DNA from: Sphingomicrobium astaxanthinifaciens
GTDB lineage: Bacteria > Pseudomonadota > Alphaproteobacteria > Sphingomonadales > Sphingomonadaceae
DNA: 64,000 bases
Assembly: GCF_022865105.1 (NCBI RefSeq)
Contig: NZ_JAKNYM010000002.1
Coordinates: 1,087,501-1,151,500, forward strand
Reading direction: 5' to 3'
Shown here piece by piece: positions 9,161 through 17,157 of the stretch; position 1 is the first letter of the stretch, and each line of letters begins with the position of its first letter. The position numbers were made by a program, and so were the translations under genes. The notes under the pieces were generated by a model. The model did no database searches. It was not told where the DNA came from and worked only from the letters and a program-made list of their open reading frames with translations.

Positions 9161-9627
9161 GTAGTGCATTCGACTTTTCGCCTTTCCGCCGTTCGACGAT
9201 CGGGTTCGATCGCCTGTTCGACCTGCTCGAGAACCAGACCGGGAACACGGGCGAGAACTACCCGCCCTTCGACCTCGTCAAGACCGGCGAGAACGATTAC
9301 CGCATCGACATCGCGGTCGCCGGCTTCACGCGCGAGGAAATCGACATCACCGCCCAGCAGAACCAGCTGGTGGTCACCGGGCGCAAGCGCGACGACGAAG
9401 AGGTGGACTATGTCCATCGCGGGATCGCGACGCGCGCGTTCGAGCGCCGCTTCGGGCTGGCCGACCATATCCGCGTGACCGATGCGGACATGGCCGACGG
9501 GCTGCTGTCGATCAGCCTCGTGCGCGAGATCCCCGAGGCGATGAAGCCGCGCAAGATCGCCATCGGCGGCGACGAGCAGCGGCAGATCGAGGGCAAGGCG
9601 TCGAAGAAGGAAAAGACCGACGCCTGA
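9157..9627 (+). CDS. Small heat-shock protein, Hsp20/alpha-crystallin family
   Basis: This 156-residue ATP-independent holdase chaperone is of the IbpA/HspA type. The N-terminus (FSPFRRSTIGFDRLFDLLE) is typical of bacterial class A sHsps. The alpha-crystallin domain spans about 30-125 (NYPPFDLVKTGENDYRI, IDITAQQNQLVVTG, FERRFGLADHI, ADMADGLLSISL), and an I-x-I-like KIAI lies in the tail. The start is ATG 9157 after AAGGAGG; the upstream in-frame ATG at 9130 lies inside the thermometer stem and is rejected. The ROSE leader suggests translational control by heat, and a strong terminator follows. Confidence 0.93.
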   Translation: MRSAFDFSPFRRSTIGFDRLFDLLENQTGNTGENYPPFDLVKTGENDYRIDIAVAGFTREEIDITAQQNQLVVTGRKRDDEEVDYVHRGIATRAFERRFGLADHIRVTDADMADGLLSISLVREIPEAMKPRKIAIGGDEQRQIEGKASKKEKTDA

Positions 9628-9653
9628 TCCGCGTTGACGGAAAGACGCTTCGG

Positions 9654-9687
9654 ACCGGCGCGCCCCTCGGCGCGCCGGTTTTTTCTT
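9654..9687 (+). terminator. Rho-independent terminator of hsp20
   Basis: An 11-bp perfect stem (ACCGGCGCGCC / GGCGCGCCGGT, 9654-9679) with a 4-nt loop is followed by six T residues and TTCTT. It lies 27 bases after the hsp20 stop. Confidence 0.9.
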
Positions 9688-9773
9688 GTGCGCGCGCAAG
9701 GGCGATCGACCCCCCGTCGGCTTGCATCGGGCGACGGACGGGGACAAAGCTCGCTGTCTGAAAAGGGGGAATG

Positions 9774-10136
9774 ATGGGAGCGATCGGATGGAGCGTGGTG
9801 GCGGCGGTGCTGGTGCTGGCCGCGCCCTTCATGCTCGGCGCGCTGGCGGCGGGGCCGGTGGGGATCGGGGTCGGCACGCTGTTCGGGCTGTTCATCGGCA
9901 TTCCCGCCGCCATCGCGTTCGGGGCGCTGTTCTTCACGCTGTCATACTGGCCCTGGCACCCACTATTGTTGCCGCCGGTGGCGGCGGCGGTGCCGCCGTT
10001 GCTCCTGTGGGCGCAGGCGCGCTGGAAGTGGCCGCTGGACGGCGACCTGTTCGGGATGATGCGGCTGGCCGCCATCGCCGGAATGGTCGGCGGGATCGTG
10101 CTGATCCGCCTCGATCCGCAAGGGCTTTGGACCTAG
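9774..10136 (+). CDS. Small hydrophobic membrane protein A (of a tandem pair)
   Basis: This approximately 120-residue protein is almost entirely hydrophobic. It has helices at about 5-27, 30-52, 60-80 and 95-112 and ends with MVGGIVLIRLDPQG. No known family was recognised. AAAAGGGGGA directly precedes ATGATG at 9771/9774; the second ATG gives better Shine-Dalgarno spacing. The next gene starts within this gene's stop codon (TAGTG) and encodes a similar protein ending LVGGLVLLHFDPLG, so the two look like tandem duplicates translated together. It is probably an inner-membrane protein of unknown role. Confidence 0.55.
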   Translation: MGAIGWSVVAAVLVLAAPFMLGALAAGPVGIGVGTLFGLFIGIPAAIAFGALFFTLSYWPWHPLLLPPVAAAVPPLLLWAQARWKWPLDGDLFGMMRLAAIAGMVGGIVLIRLDPQGLWT

Positions 10137-10480
10137 TGGGGGTCGTGCTTGCGGCGCTGGCGTCCTTTGCCGTGCTGGCGGGACATTGGGTGTGGCGGAA
10201 CGGGCGGTCGACCGCGGGCGAGATCATCGGCTTCGGCCTCATGATGGCGGTGCTCATCGGGCTGCCGGCGCTGGTCGGCTATGGTTTGCTGTTCCTGCTG
10301 CTCGCGCTGGTCGGCCCGCCGGGACCGCTGGTGCCGGTGCTCGCTGCGGTCGTCCCGCCGCTCGCGCTGGCGGTGAAGATCAGGGAAGTGCCGCGGCGCT
10401 CGCTTTTCCATGGCGCGATGGCGGGGCTGGTTGGCGGGCTCGTGCTGCTGCACTTCGACCCCTTGGGTCACAGGGGTTGA
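10136..10480 (+). CDS. Small hydrophobic membrane protein B (paralogue of the preceding gene)
   Basis: A GTG start at 10136 overlaps the preceding stop by one base and gives 114 residues with about four hydrophobic helices. The C-terminal half parallels the upstream protein: VLAAVVPPLALAV matches PVAAAVPPLLLWA, and AGLVGGLVLLHFDPLG matches AGMVGGIVLIRLDPQG. No family was recognised. The shared tail and the overlap support a real gene pair rather than a chance frame. A shared hairpin follows at 10487-10515. Confidence 0.5.
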   Translation: MGVVLAALASFAVLAGHWVWRNGRSTAGEIIGFGLMMAVLIGLPALVGYGLLFLLLALVGPPGPLVPVLAAVVPPLALAVKIREVPRRSLFHGAMAGLVGGLVLLHFDPLGHRG

Positions 10481-10483
10481 AAC

Positions 10484-10520
10484 GACGAAGGCCCCGGCAA
10501 TTCGCCGAGGCCTTCATCGT
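10484..10520. terminator. Bidirectional hairpin between membrane pair and gcrA
   Basis: GAAGGCCCCGGC (10487-10498) pairs with GCCGAGGCCTTC (10504-10515), 12 bp with one mismatch and a 5-nt loop. It lies 6 bases after the plus-strand stop and 16 bases beyond the gcrA stop on the minus strand. The U-tract is weak on both sides (UCGUUU on minus). Confidence 0.5.
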
Positions 10521-10531
10521 TGTCCGGTCGC

Positions 10532-11254
10532 CTAGCGGACCCGCGGGCCGCCGAAGGGCAGCGGGGGCGGGGGCTTGCGGTCGCGGCGCGGCAGCTGCGC
10601 CTGGTAGGCGACCCCGCAATGGTCGACGCAATAGGGAAAGCCGGGGTTGGCCTTCTGCCCGCAGAAGTGGAAATCGGGTTCGCCCGGATGCCCCATCGGC
10701 CAGCGGCACACGCGGTCGTTGAGGTCGAGCAGGCTGGTCTTGTCCGCCACCTCTTCGGACGGCTTGGCGGGGATCAGCCGGCGCGGCGGGGCGGGCGGGA
10801 TCGGCGCCTGCTGGTCCGAGGGACCCTGCCGCACGAAGCCGCCGGGGCCGACCGAGCGATATTGCGGCCCCTTGTCGCTCTTGCCGCTCGCGCTCGCCTT
10901 TTCGGGCGTCGGCTTGGCGGCGCGCTCGGGCGCGGGGCGGGCGGGCGCCGCCTTCTTCGCGGCGGGAGCGACCGCGGGGGCGTCCTTCTTGGGCGCGGGC
11001 GCCTTCTTGGGCGCCGCCTTGCGGGTGCCGGCCTTGGGCGCGGCGGCCTTCTTGGCGGGGGCCTTCTTGGCCGCCGCCTTCTTCTTGTCGCCCGACTTGA
11101 CCGGCGAGGGGCGCGATTCGAGCCCGAGCCGATGCGCCTTGCCGATCACCGCGTTGCGGCTCACGCCGCCGAGGTCCTCGGCGATCTGGCTGGCGGTCTT
11201 GCCTTCGGCCCACATCGCTTTCAGCCGTTCGATCCGCTCGTCGGTCCAGCTCAA
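10532..11254 (-). CDS. gcrA: GcrA cell-cycle regulator
   Basis: GcrA is an alphaproteobacterial sigma70-associated transcription factor that activates cell-cycle genes at CcrM-methylated promoters. The 240-residue product begins SWTDERIERLKAMWAEGKT followed by SQIAEDLGG and NAVIGKAHRLGL (the GcrA DNA-binding domain, 1-45). A long Lys/Ala/Pro-rich linker follows (about 50-140). The C-terminus holds the Cys-containing sigma-interacting region (VCRWPMGHPG, FHFCGQ, FPYCVDHC). The start is TTG at 11254, after GGAGAG with 4-base spacing, because the family begins exactly at the SWTDERI segment; the first upstream ATG adds 35 unrelated residues. The gene is divergent from the ABC permease. Confidence 0.93.
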   Translation of the reverse strand: MSWTDERIERLKAMWAEGKTASQIAEDLGGVSRNAVIGKAHRLGLESRPSPVKSGDKKKAAAKKAPAKKAAAPKAGTRKAAPKKAPAPKKDAPAVAPAAKKAAPARPAPERAAKPTPEKASASGKSDKGPQYRSVGPGGFVRQGPSDQQAPIPPAPPRRLIPAKPSEEVADKTSLLDLNDRVCRWPMGHPGEPDFHFCGQKANPGFPYCVDHCGVAYQAQLPRRDRKPPPPLPFGGPRVR

Positions 11255-11319
11255 TTTTCTCTCCACCCTCTGGGGTTCATCATTGTCTTCGTCGCGGCCC
11301 CCCGATAGGCGAGGCGGCC

Positions 11320-12150
11320 ATGGACGAAAACCAAAATCCGCAATGGTCGAACGCCCCATATGGCAAGCCGATCCTCGGCGCCATCAACACGGGCGGTCTC
11401 AGGACCCTCTATATCAAGGAGGTGCGGCGGTTCTTCAAGGTCCAGCTGCAAACTGTCTGGGGCCCGGCGGTCACGACGCTGCTCTATCTCGCCATCTTTA
11501 CTATCGCGCTGGGGCGCGGCGGGCGCGAGGTGCTGGGGGTGCCGTTCGCCGATTTCCTCGCCCCCGGGCTGATCGTGATGGGGATGATCCAGGCCGCCTT
11601 CGCCAACGCCAGCTTCTCGTTGCTGGTGGGCAAGATCCAGGGGACGATCGTCGATTACCTGATGCCGCCCTTGTCCACCGGCGAACTGATGGCGGGGCTG
11701 GTCGGCGCCTCGGTGACGCGCGGTTTCCTCGTCGGCGGCGCGGTGTGGCTGGTGATGGCGCTGTGGCCCGGCGTGCGCGTGGTGCCGGTGGCGCCGCTCG
11801 CCGCGCTCTATTTCGCGCTGATGGGCACGCTGATGCTCAGCTTCCTTGGGCTGCTCACGAGTTTCTGGGCGGAGAAGTTCGACCATGCCGCGATGGTGAC
11901 CAATTTCGTGGTCGCGCCGCTCGCGCTGCTGTCGGGCACCTTCTATTCGGTCGAGGCGCTGAGCGAGGGGTTTCAGGCGGCGAGCCACGCCAACCCCTTC
12001 TTCTACGTCATCTCGGGGTTTCGCTACGGCTTCATCGGGGTCGCCGACTCGCCGGTGACGGTGGGGGCGATCGTGCTGGCGCTCCTGAACGCCGCGCTCC
12101 TCATCCTGTGCTACCGGCTGCTCGACACGGGCTGGAAAATCAAGAATTAG
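11320..12150 (+). CDS. ABC-2 type transporter permease
   Basis: This 276-residue inner-membrane permease of the ABC-2 superfamily has an N-terminal cytosolic segment (about 1-45) and six hydrophobic helices. Conserved ABC-2 features include KEVRRFFKV, PGLIVMGMIQAAFANASFSL and a late FYSVEALSE followed by NPFFYVISGFRYG. That pattern resembles the drug/lipid/polysaccharide-export permeases of the DrrB/NodJ type. No ATP-binding partner gene lies next to it, which is unusual for this family, so the ATPase must be encoded elsewhere. It is divergent from gcrA with 65 bases between starts. Confidence 0.88.
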   Translation: MDENQNPQWSNAPYGKPILGAINTGGLRTLYIKEVRRFFKVQLQTVWGPAVTTLLYLAIFTIALGRGGREVLGVPFADFLAPGLIVMGMIQAAFANASFSLLVGKIQGTIVDYLMPPLSTGELMAGLVGASVTRGFLVGGAVWLVMALWPGVRVVPVAPLAALYFALMGTLMLSFLGLLTSFWAEKFDHAAMVTNFVVAPLALLSGTFYSVEALSEGFQAASHANPFFYVISGFRYGFIGVADSPVTVGAIVLALLNAALLILCYRLLDTGWKIKN

Positions 12151-12286
12151 GGCGATCAAGTGATTGAAACGGAGGCGTTTTCATCCGCCTGAACGCCGAC
12201 TGACAGCCATATTCAGCGAGACCACATCGGGCATCTTGCAGCCTGCGGGACATCAAGAGATTTCGCCGCAGTCCAGGAGTAGCCCC

Positions 12287-12931
12287 ATGCGAAAGATGTT
12301 TATCGGCCTGAGTGCCGCCCTCGCGGCCGGCATGGTCGCCCTTCCCGCCGCCGCCGCCGCCGCCGCCGCCAGCGCGGCGCCCGCCGCCAGCGCCGCGATC
12401 GGTGTCGGCAGCGCCTATCAGCCCTATTATCGCGGCGGCGACCGCTACGACCGCTACGATCGCCAGGGTTATGATCGCGGGTACGACCGCCGCGGCCATC
12501 ATGATTATCGCCGCCACTTCGCGTGGGGCAAGGTACGCGAATTGCACAACCGCGTGGCCCGGATGCGGCAGGACATCCGCTATTTCGCCCGGCAGGGCGC
12601 GTTCGATCGGGACGATTTTCGCAAGCTCGACCGCAAGGCGGAGCGGCTCCACTATCGCATCGACCGGATGAGCCGCCACGGGCTCAACCGCGGTGAATAT
12701 CGCGCCGCGGTTCGAGGCATCCGCAACCTGCGCCGCGAGATCCGCCACGAACTGCGCGACGGGCGGCGCTGGGAAAATCACGGCTATGGCTATCGCGGCG
12801 ATCGCGACCGCTACTGGCACGACGACGATCGCTGGGAGCGCGACAGCCGCTGGGACCGGCGCGGGGACGACCGCGACGATGACCGCCGCTACGAGCGCCG
12901 CCGCGACTGGGACGATCGCGACGACGACTGA
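12287..12931 (+). CDS. Secreted Arg/Asp/Tyr-rich low-complexity protein
   Basis: The 214-residue product starts with a signal peptide (MRKMFIGLSAALAAGMVALPA) running into a polyalanine tract encoded by a GCC repeat (about 12347-12370). The mature part is RGGDRYDRYDRQGYDR-like, then has a helical middle (about 80-160, heptad-like Arg/Leu/Ile pattern) and a strongly charged tail of Asp and Arg. Similar Arg/Asp-rich envelope proteins are common in sphingomonads and some are annotated as RcnB-like, but no domain is certain here. The start ATG follows CAGGAG by 7 bases; a strong terminator follows. Confidence 0.7.
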   Translation: MRKMFIGLSAALAAGMVALPAAAAAAAASAAPAASAAIGVGSAYQPYYRGGDRYDRYDRQGYDRGYDRRGHHDYRRHFAWGKVRELHNRVARMRQDIRYFARQGAFDRDDFRKLDRKAERLHYRIDRMSRHGLNRGEYRAAVRGIRNLRREIRHELRDGRRWENHGYGYRGDRDRYWHDDDRWERDSRWDRRGDDRDDDRRYERRRDWDDRDDD

Positions 12932-12972
12932 TCGCCCGAGGGGCGACCGGCCCCCGTGCAGCGCCCCGACGA

Positions 12973-13012
12973 GGCGTCGCCCCCCGCTTGCGGGTGGCGG
13001 CGCCTTTTCTTT
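12973..13012 (+). terminator. Rho-independent terminator
   Basis: GGCGTCGCC (12973-12981) pairs with GGCGGCGCC (12996-13004), with an inner CCCGC/GCGGG stem, followed by TTTTCTTT. It terminates the Arg/Asp-rich protein gene before argD. Confidence 0.85.
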
Positions 13013-13094
13013 GGCGCTAGGGACCCCACATTGACGTGAACCCAAGCGCGCCGCCCGCCCCGCCGGGGCGCGCTACCCTTAAGAGGAGCATTGA

Positions 13095-14285
13095 ATGTCG
13101 ATTCCCGCGCTGATGCCGGTCTATCCCCGTTGCGACGTCCGGCCGGTGAAGGGCGAAGGCCCCTACCTGTTCGGTGAAAACGGCGAGAAGTGGCTCGACT
13201 TCGCCAGCGGCATCGCGGTCAACCTCCTCGGCCATGACCACCCGCACCTCGTCGGCGCGATCCAGAAGCAGGCGGCCACGCTGATGCACGTCTCCAACCT
13301 CTACGGCAGCCCGCAGGGCGAATCCTGCGCGCAGCGGCTGGTCGACAACAGCTTTGCCGACACCGTCTTCTTCACCAACTCGGGCGCCGAGAGCGTGGAG
13401 TGCACGATCAAGACGATGCGCCGCTACCATGTCGTCGACGGCAACCCGCACAAGAAGGACATCATCACCTTCAAGAACGCCTTCCACGGGCGCACGATGG
13501 CGACGATCAGCGCCGCCAACCAGGAAAAGCTCCACGACGGGTTCGAGCCGCTGCTGCCCGGCTTCACCTATGTCGACTTCGACGATCTCGATGCCGCGCG
13601 CGCGGCGATCACCGACCAGACCGCGGGCTTCCTCGTCGAGCCGGTCCAGGGCGAGGGCGGCATCCGTCCGGCGAGCCAGGCGTTCATGACCGGGCTGCGC
13701 GAGCTGGCCGACAAGCACGGGCTGCTGCTCGGGCTCGACGAGGTGCAGTGCGGGGTCGCGCGCACCGGCACGCTCTATGCCTACGAGCAATATGGCATCA
13801 CCCCCGACGTCCTCGCCTCGGCCAAGGGGCTGGGCGGCGGCTTCCCCGTCGGCGCCTGTCTCGCCACCGAGGCGGCGGCCAAGGGGATGACCTTCGGCAC
13901 CCATGGTTCGACCTACGGGGGCAACCCGCTGGCGATGGCGGCGGTGGAAGCGGTGCTCGACGTCGTCGCCGACGAGGAATTCCTCGCCGGGGTGCGCGCG
14001 AAGGGCGAGCGGCTGCGCGCCAGCCTCGAGCAGATGATCGGCAACCATCCCGAGCTGTTCGAGAGCGTGCGCGGCATGGGGCTGATGCTCGGGGTGCGGA
14101 TGACCGACCAGGTGGTGGTCCGCGACTTCGTCGGCTGGCTGCGCGGCGAGGGGCTGCTCGCGGTCGCGGCGGGCGACAATGTGATGCGCGTCCTGCCCCC
14201 GCTCAACATCACCGAGGCGCATATCGCCGAATTCGTCGAGCTCCTGTCGGCGGCGGCGGCCAAGTACGAGATCCCGGCGCGCTGA
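13095..14285 (+). CDS. argD: Acetylornithine/succinyl-DAP-type aminotransferase (class III, ArgD family)
   Basis: A 396-residue PLP enzyme likely converting N-acetylglutamate semialdehyde to N-acetylornithine in arginine biosynthesis. Class-III features are NSGAESVECTIK (phosphate binding), the ITFKNAFHGRT segment, LDEVQCGVARTGTL with the PLP-contacting Asp, and ASAKGLGGGFPVGA with the Schiff-base lysine. Length and the opening PVYPRCDV fit ArgD. The ATG at 13095 follows AAGAGGAGC. The next gene, hslO, begins in the stop codon (TGATG). A dual role in lysine biosynthesis is known for some family members and cannot be told from sequence alone. Confidence 0.9.
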   Translation: MSIPALMPVYPRCDVRPVKGEGPYLFGENGEKWLDFASGIAVNLLGHDHPHLVGAIQKQAATLMHVSNLYGSPQGESCAQRLVDNSFADTVFFTNSGAESVECTIKTMRRYHVVDGNPHKKDIITFKNAFHGRTMATISAANQEKLHDGFEPLLPGFTYVDFDDLDAARAAITDQTAGFLVEPVQGEGGIRPASQAFMTGLRELADKHGLLLGLDEVQCGVARTGTLYAYEQYGITPDVLASAKGLGGGFPVGACLATEAAAKGMTFGTHGSTYGGNPLAMAAVEAVLDVVADEEFLAGVRAKGERLRASLEQMIGNHPELFESVRGMGLMLGVRMTDQVVVRDFVGWLRGEGLLAVAAGDNVMRVLPPLNITEAHIAEFVELLSAAAAKYEIPAR

Positions 14286-15241
14286 TGGCCGACGCCAAGC
14301 CCACCGGCCTCCTCGAGGATGCCGTCGTCGGCGCGATGCTGCCTACCCGCGGCGCGCGCGGGCGGCTGGTGCGGCTGACGCACGTGCTCGACGCGATCCT
14401 CGCCCCGCACAACTATCCCCCCGTCATCGAGAAGCTGCTCGCCGACGCGCTCGCGCTGACCGCGCTGCTCGGCTCGCTCCTCAAGGACGAGAAGGGGCAG
14501 ATCACGATGCAGGCGCAGACCGAGAGCGGGGTCGTCGACCTGCTGGTGTGCGACTATCTGGCGGGGCAGCTGCGCGGGCATGTCAAATATGACGGCGATC
14601 GGCTCGCCGAGGCGGGCCCCGCGCCGACGCTGTTCCAGCTGTTCGGCAAGGGCTATCTCGCGATCACCTTCGACCAGCCGAGCCGCAAGGAACGCTACCA
14701 GGGGATCGCGCCGATCGAGGGCGAGGACATCGGCGAGGTGGCGCAGAGCTATTTCGCCCAGTCCGAGCAGATCCCCAGCCTGGTGCGGGTGGCCGCCGAG
14801 AAGCGGGACGGCCACTGGGTCGCGGGCGGGCTGATGTTCCAGCACCTGCCCGAGGGCGAGGAGGGGCGCGACCGGCTGCACACCAAGCTCGACCATCCCG
14901 ACTGGCCGCATGTCGCCATCCTCGCGGGGTCGGTGAAGGCGGGCGAATTGACCGACCCGACGCTGGCGCTCGACGCGCTGCTGTGGCGGCTGTTCCACGA
15001 GGAGGACGAGGTGCGGCTGCTCGCCAGCACCGCGCTGACCAAGGGGTGTCGCTGCAGCCCCGACTATATCAAGAGCGTGATCGCGCGCTTTCCCCCCGAG
15101 GAACAGGCGCACATGGTCGCCGACGACGGGTTCATCCGCGTCGATTGCGCCTTCTGCGCGACCAGCTTCCCGATCGCGCCAGCGGCCCCCGGCGCCGCGC
15201 CCGATGGGGCGACCGACGAGCGCGGCGATGACGCCGTTTAA
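14285..15241 (+). CDS. hslO: Redox-regulated molecular chaperone Hsp33
   Basis: Hsp33 is a cytosolic holdase activated by oxidative unfolding. The 318-residue protein has the core domain (LTALLGSLLKDEKGQITMQ, LDALLWRLFHEEDEV) and a C-terminal zinc switch with GCRCSP followed, after about 33 residues, by VDCAFC, the C-x-C...C-x2-C ligands. The length is slightly above the E. coli protein because of a Pro/Ala/Asp-rich tail. Its ATG overlaps the argD stop by one base, an arrangement (argD-hslO) seen in other alphaproteobacteria, suggesting co-expression. Confidence 0.95.
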   Translation: MADAKPTGLLEDAVVGAMLPTRGARGRLVRLTHVLDAILAPHNYPPVIEKLLADALALTALLGSLLKDEKGQITMQAQTESGVVDLLVCDYLAGQLRGHVKYDGDRLAEAGPAPTLFQLFGKGYLAITFDQPSRKERYQGIAPIEGEDIGEVAQSYFAQSEQIPSLVRVAAEKRDGHWVAGGLMFQHLPEGEEGRDRLHTKLDHPDWPHVAILAGSVKAGELTDPTLALDALLWRLFHEEDEVRLLASTALTKGCRCSPDYIKSVIARFPPEEQAHMVADDGFIRVDCAFCATSFPIAPAAPGAAPDGATDERGDDAV

Positions 15242-15275
15242 CCGCGGTTCATCGGGCGCTGGTAAAGACGGCGCG

Positions 15276-15686
15276 ATGAAACGAGTGATTCGAGCGATGA
15301 TCGGTGTCGCCGCGCTGGGGCTGGGCCTCGGCGGGACGGCGGCGCTCGCGTTCGAGCACCAGGGCCGGCCGCACCTGTTGAGCGCGATCGAGGCGGGCTT
15401 GTGGGAGGTCAGCTACCCGGCGCGCAAGATCGCCCCCAAGCGCTTCTGCGTGGCCGATGTCTCGCTGCTCGCGCAGGTCGAGCATATCGGGCGCCAGTGC
15501 ACCCGCATGACGGTGTCGGAGGACGCCGACAGCGCGCTGATGCGCTATACCTGTACCCGCGGCGGCTTCGGCTCGAGCGACATGCAGGTGGTGACCCCGC
15601 GCTCGCTCAGGATCCAGACGCAGGGCATCAAGGACGGGCTGCCGTTCCACGATACGCTGCACGCGAGGCGCATCGGTTCCTGCTAG
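15276..15686 (+). CDS. Exported DUF3617-like protein
   Basis: A 136-residue protein with a signal peptide (MKRVIRAMIGVAALGLGLGG, cleavage near ALA-FEH). The mature part shows the DUF3617 pattern: AIEAGLWEVSYP near the start, a CVAD then QCTR pair of cysteines, a central YTCTRGGFG, and a final ARRIGSC. DUF3617 proteins are small periplasmic proteins of unknown function, with cysteines that probably form disulfides. The start ATG at 15276 is chosen because a signal peptide follows; an in-frame earlier ATG (15204) lies inside hslO. Confidence 0.7.
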   Translation: MKRVIRAMIGVAALGLGLGGTAALAFEHQGRPHLLSAIEAGLWEVSYPARKIAPKRFCVADVSLLAQVEHIGRQCTRMTVSEDADSALMRYTCTRGGFGSSDMQVVTPRSLRIQTQGIKDGLPFHDTLHARRIGSC

Positions 15687-15698
15687 GGCGCGGGCCAT

Positions 15699-15779
15699 TG
15701 GCGGCCGCTGGACGTCGTTGCGCGATCGCTGGCGATGCGCTGCATCGCGGCGCTCCTCGCGCCTAGCCAGCAACCGCCA
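15699..15779. repeat. Nested inverted-repeat element upstream of queC
   Basis: Outer arms TGGCGG..GCTGG (15699-15711) and CCAGC..CCGCCA (15767-15779) surround an inner palindrome GCGATGCgctGCATCGC (15732-15748) and GCGATCGC (15722-15729). It may be a sphingomonad repetitive palindromic unit. The region after parE (about 6846-6923) holds similar phrases such as GGCGCGAGGAG on the minus strand. No recognised riboswitch was found here. Confidence 0.4.
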
Positions 15780-15838
15780 CTGACCCGCTTGTGTCCTGCA
15801 TTTGTGGGTTCAGCTGTTTTTCCCTAAGGGGCCGTTCC

Positions 15839-16528
15839 ATGAAGAAAAAAGCGGTCATCCTGTTGTCGGGCGGGCTCGATTCGATGGTCTGCGCGGGGCT
15901 CGCGCGCGAGGCGGGCTATGCGATCCACGCGCTCACCATCGATTACAACCAGCGCCACCGGGTCGAGCTGGAAGCGGCCAAGCGCATCGCCGCCGAGGTC
16001 GGCGCGGCCGAGCATGTGGTGCTCCCGCTCGACCTTACCGCCTTCGGGGGCTCGGCGCTGACCGCCGATATCGACGTCCCCAAGGAGGGGGTGGGCGAGG
16101 GCATCCCGGTGACCTACGTGCCCGCGCGCAACACCGTCTTCCTGTCGCTGTGCCTCGCTTATGCCGAGACGCGCGGCGCCAACGACATCTTCATCGGCGT
16201 CAACAGCCTCGACTATTCGGGCTATCCCGACTGCCGCCCCGACTTCATCGCCCAGTTCGAGCGGTTGGCGCAGCTTGCGACCAAGGCGGGCGACGAGGGG
16301 CAGGTGATGCGCATCCGCACGCCCTTGCAGGACATGACCAAGGCCGACATCGCGCGCGAGGCGCACCGGCTCGGGATGGACGCGGGGCTGAGCCACAGCT
16401 GCTACGATCCCGGCCCCGATGGCGGCGCCTGCGGGGCGTGCGACAGCTGCCGGCTGCGCCACAAGGGGTTCGTCGAGGCGGGGCTCGATGACCCGACGCG
16501 CTATGCGCAAGGGGTGGAGCCCGCCTGA
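15839..16528 (+). CDS. queC: 7-cyano-7-deazaguanine (preQ0) synthase
   Basis: QueC converts 7-carboxy-7-deazaguanine to preQ0 using ATP and ammonia in queuosine biosynthesis. The 229-residue protein has the PP-loop [13 protein letters not shown] near the N-terminus, [26 protein letters not shown], and the C-terminal zinc-binding cysteines in SCYDP and [12 protein letters not shown]. The ATG at 15839 starts directly before [11 protein letters not shown]; an earlier in-frame ATG (15791) adds 16 unconserved residues. queE starts in the stop codon, so the two enzymes of consecutive steps are coupled. Confidence 0.96.
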   Translation: MKKKAVILLSGGLDSMVCAGLAREAGYAIHALTIDYNQRHRVELEAAKRIAAEVGAAEHVVLPLDLTAFGGSALTADIDVPKEGVGEGIPVTYVPARNTVFLSLCLAYAETRGANDIFIGVNSLDYSGYPDCRPDFIAQFERLAQLATKAGDEGQVMRIRTPLQDMTKADIAREAHRLGMDAGLSHSCYDPGPDGGACGACDSCRLRHKGFVEAGLDDPTRYAQGVEPA

Positions 16529-17157
16529 TGGCCTATGCGGTCAAGGAGATGTTCCTCACCCTGCAGGGCGAGGGGATGCAGGCGGGGGCGCGCGCGGTGT
16601 TCCTGCGCTTTGCCGGGTGCAACTTGTGGACCGGGCGCGAGGAGGATCGACGCAAGGCGGTGTGCCGCTTCTGCGATACCGAGTTCGTGGGCACCGACGG
16701 GGTCAATGGCGGCAAGTTCGCCGATGCCGCGGCACTGGCGGCGCAGGTCGCGCGGCTGTGGGGCGAGGACAAGGCGCAGCGGATGGTGGTGGTCACCGGG
16801 GGCGAGCCGCTGTTGCAGCTCGATGCCGCGCTGATCGACGCGCTGCATGCGCAGGGGTTTCGCATTTCGGTCGAGAGCAACGGGACGCTTCAGGCGCCCG
16901 AGGGGATCGACTGGCTGTGCATCAGTCCCAAGTACGGCGCCGAACTGGTGCAGCGCTCGGGGGATGAGTTGAAGCTCGTCTGGCCGCAACCGTTCGATCT
17001 CGACGAACTGGAAGCGCTCGACTTCAATCATTTCCTCCTGCAGCCGATGGACGGGGAGATGATCGAGGACAATACCGAGGCGGCGATCGCGCTGGTGATG
17101 GAGCGGCCGAAGTGGCGGCTCACCCTCCAGACGCACAAATTGCTGGGGCTGGCCTAG
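16528..17157 (+). CDS. queE: 7-carboxy-7-deazaguanine synthase
   Basis: QueE is a radical-SAM enzyme making 7-carboxy-7-deazaguanine from carboxytetrahydropterin, the step before QueC. The 209-residue protein has FLTLQGEG near the N-terminus, the cluster cysteines C31, C46 and C49 (C-x14-C-x2-C, the QueE variant of the radical-SAM motif), and VVVTGGEPLLQ. The start overlaps the queC stop (TGATG). Its 3' end overlaps the convergent small lipoprotein gene by 4 bases. Confidence 0.95.
   Translation: MAYAVKEMFLTLQGEGMQAGARAVFLRFAGCNLWTGREEDRRKAVCRFCDTEFVGTDGVNGGKFADAAALAAQVARLWGEDKAQRMVVVTGGEPLLQLDAALIDALHAQGFRISVESNGTLQAPEGIDWLCISPKYGAELVQRSGDELKLVWPQPFDLDELEALDFNHFLLQPMDGEMIEDNTEAAIALVMERPKWRLTLQTHKLLGLA

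Noticed and set aside
12345-12372. Phase-variable repeat
   Set aside because: The GCC repeat is a triplet and codes for alanine in frame, so changes in copy number cannot switch the frame.
15687-15838. preQ1 riboswitch upstream of queC
   Set aside because: Neither the preQ1-I nor preQ1-II sequence pattern is visible; only the nested palindrome was found.
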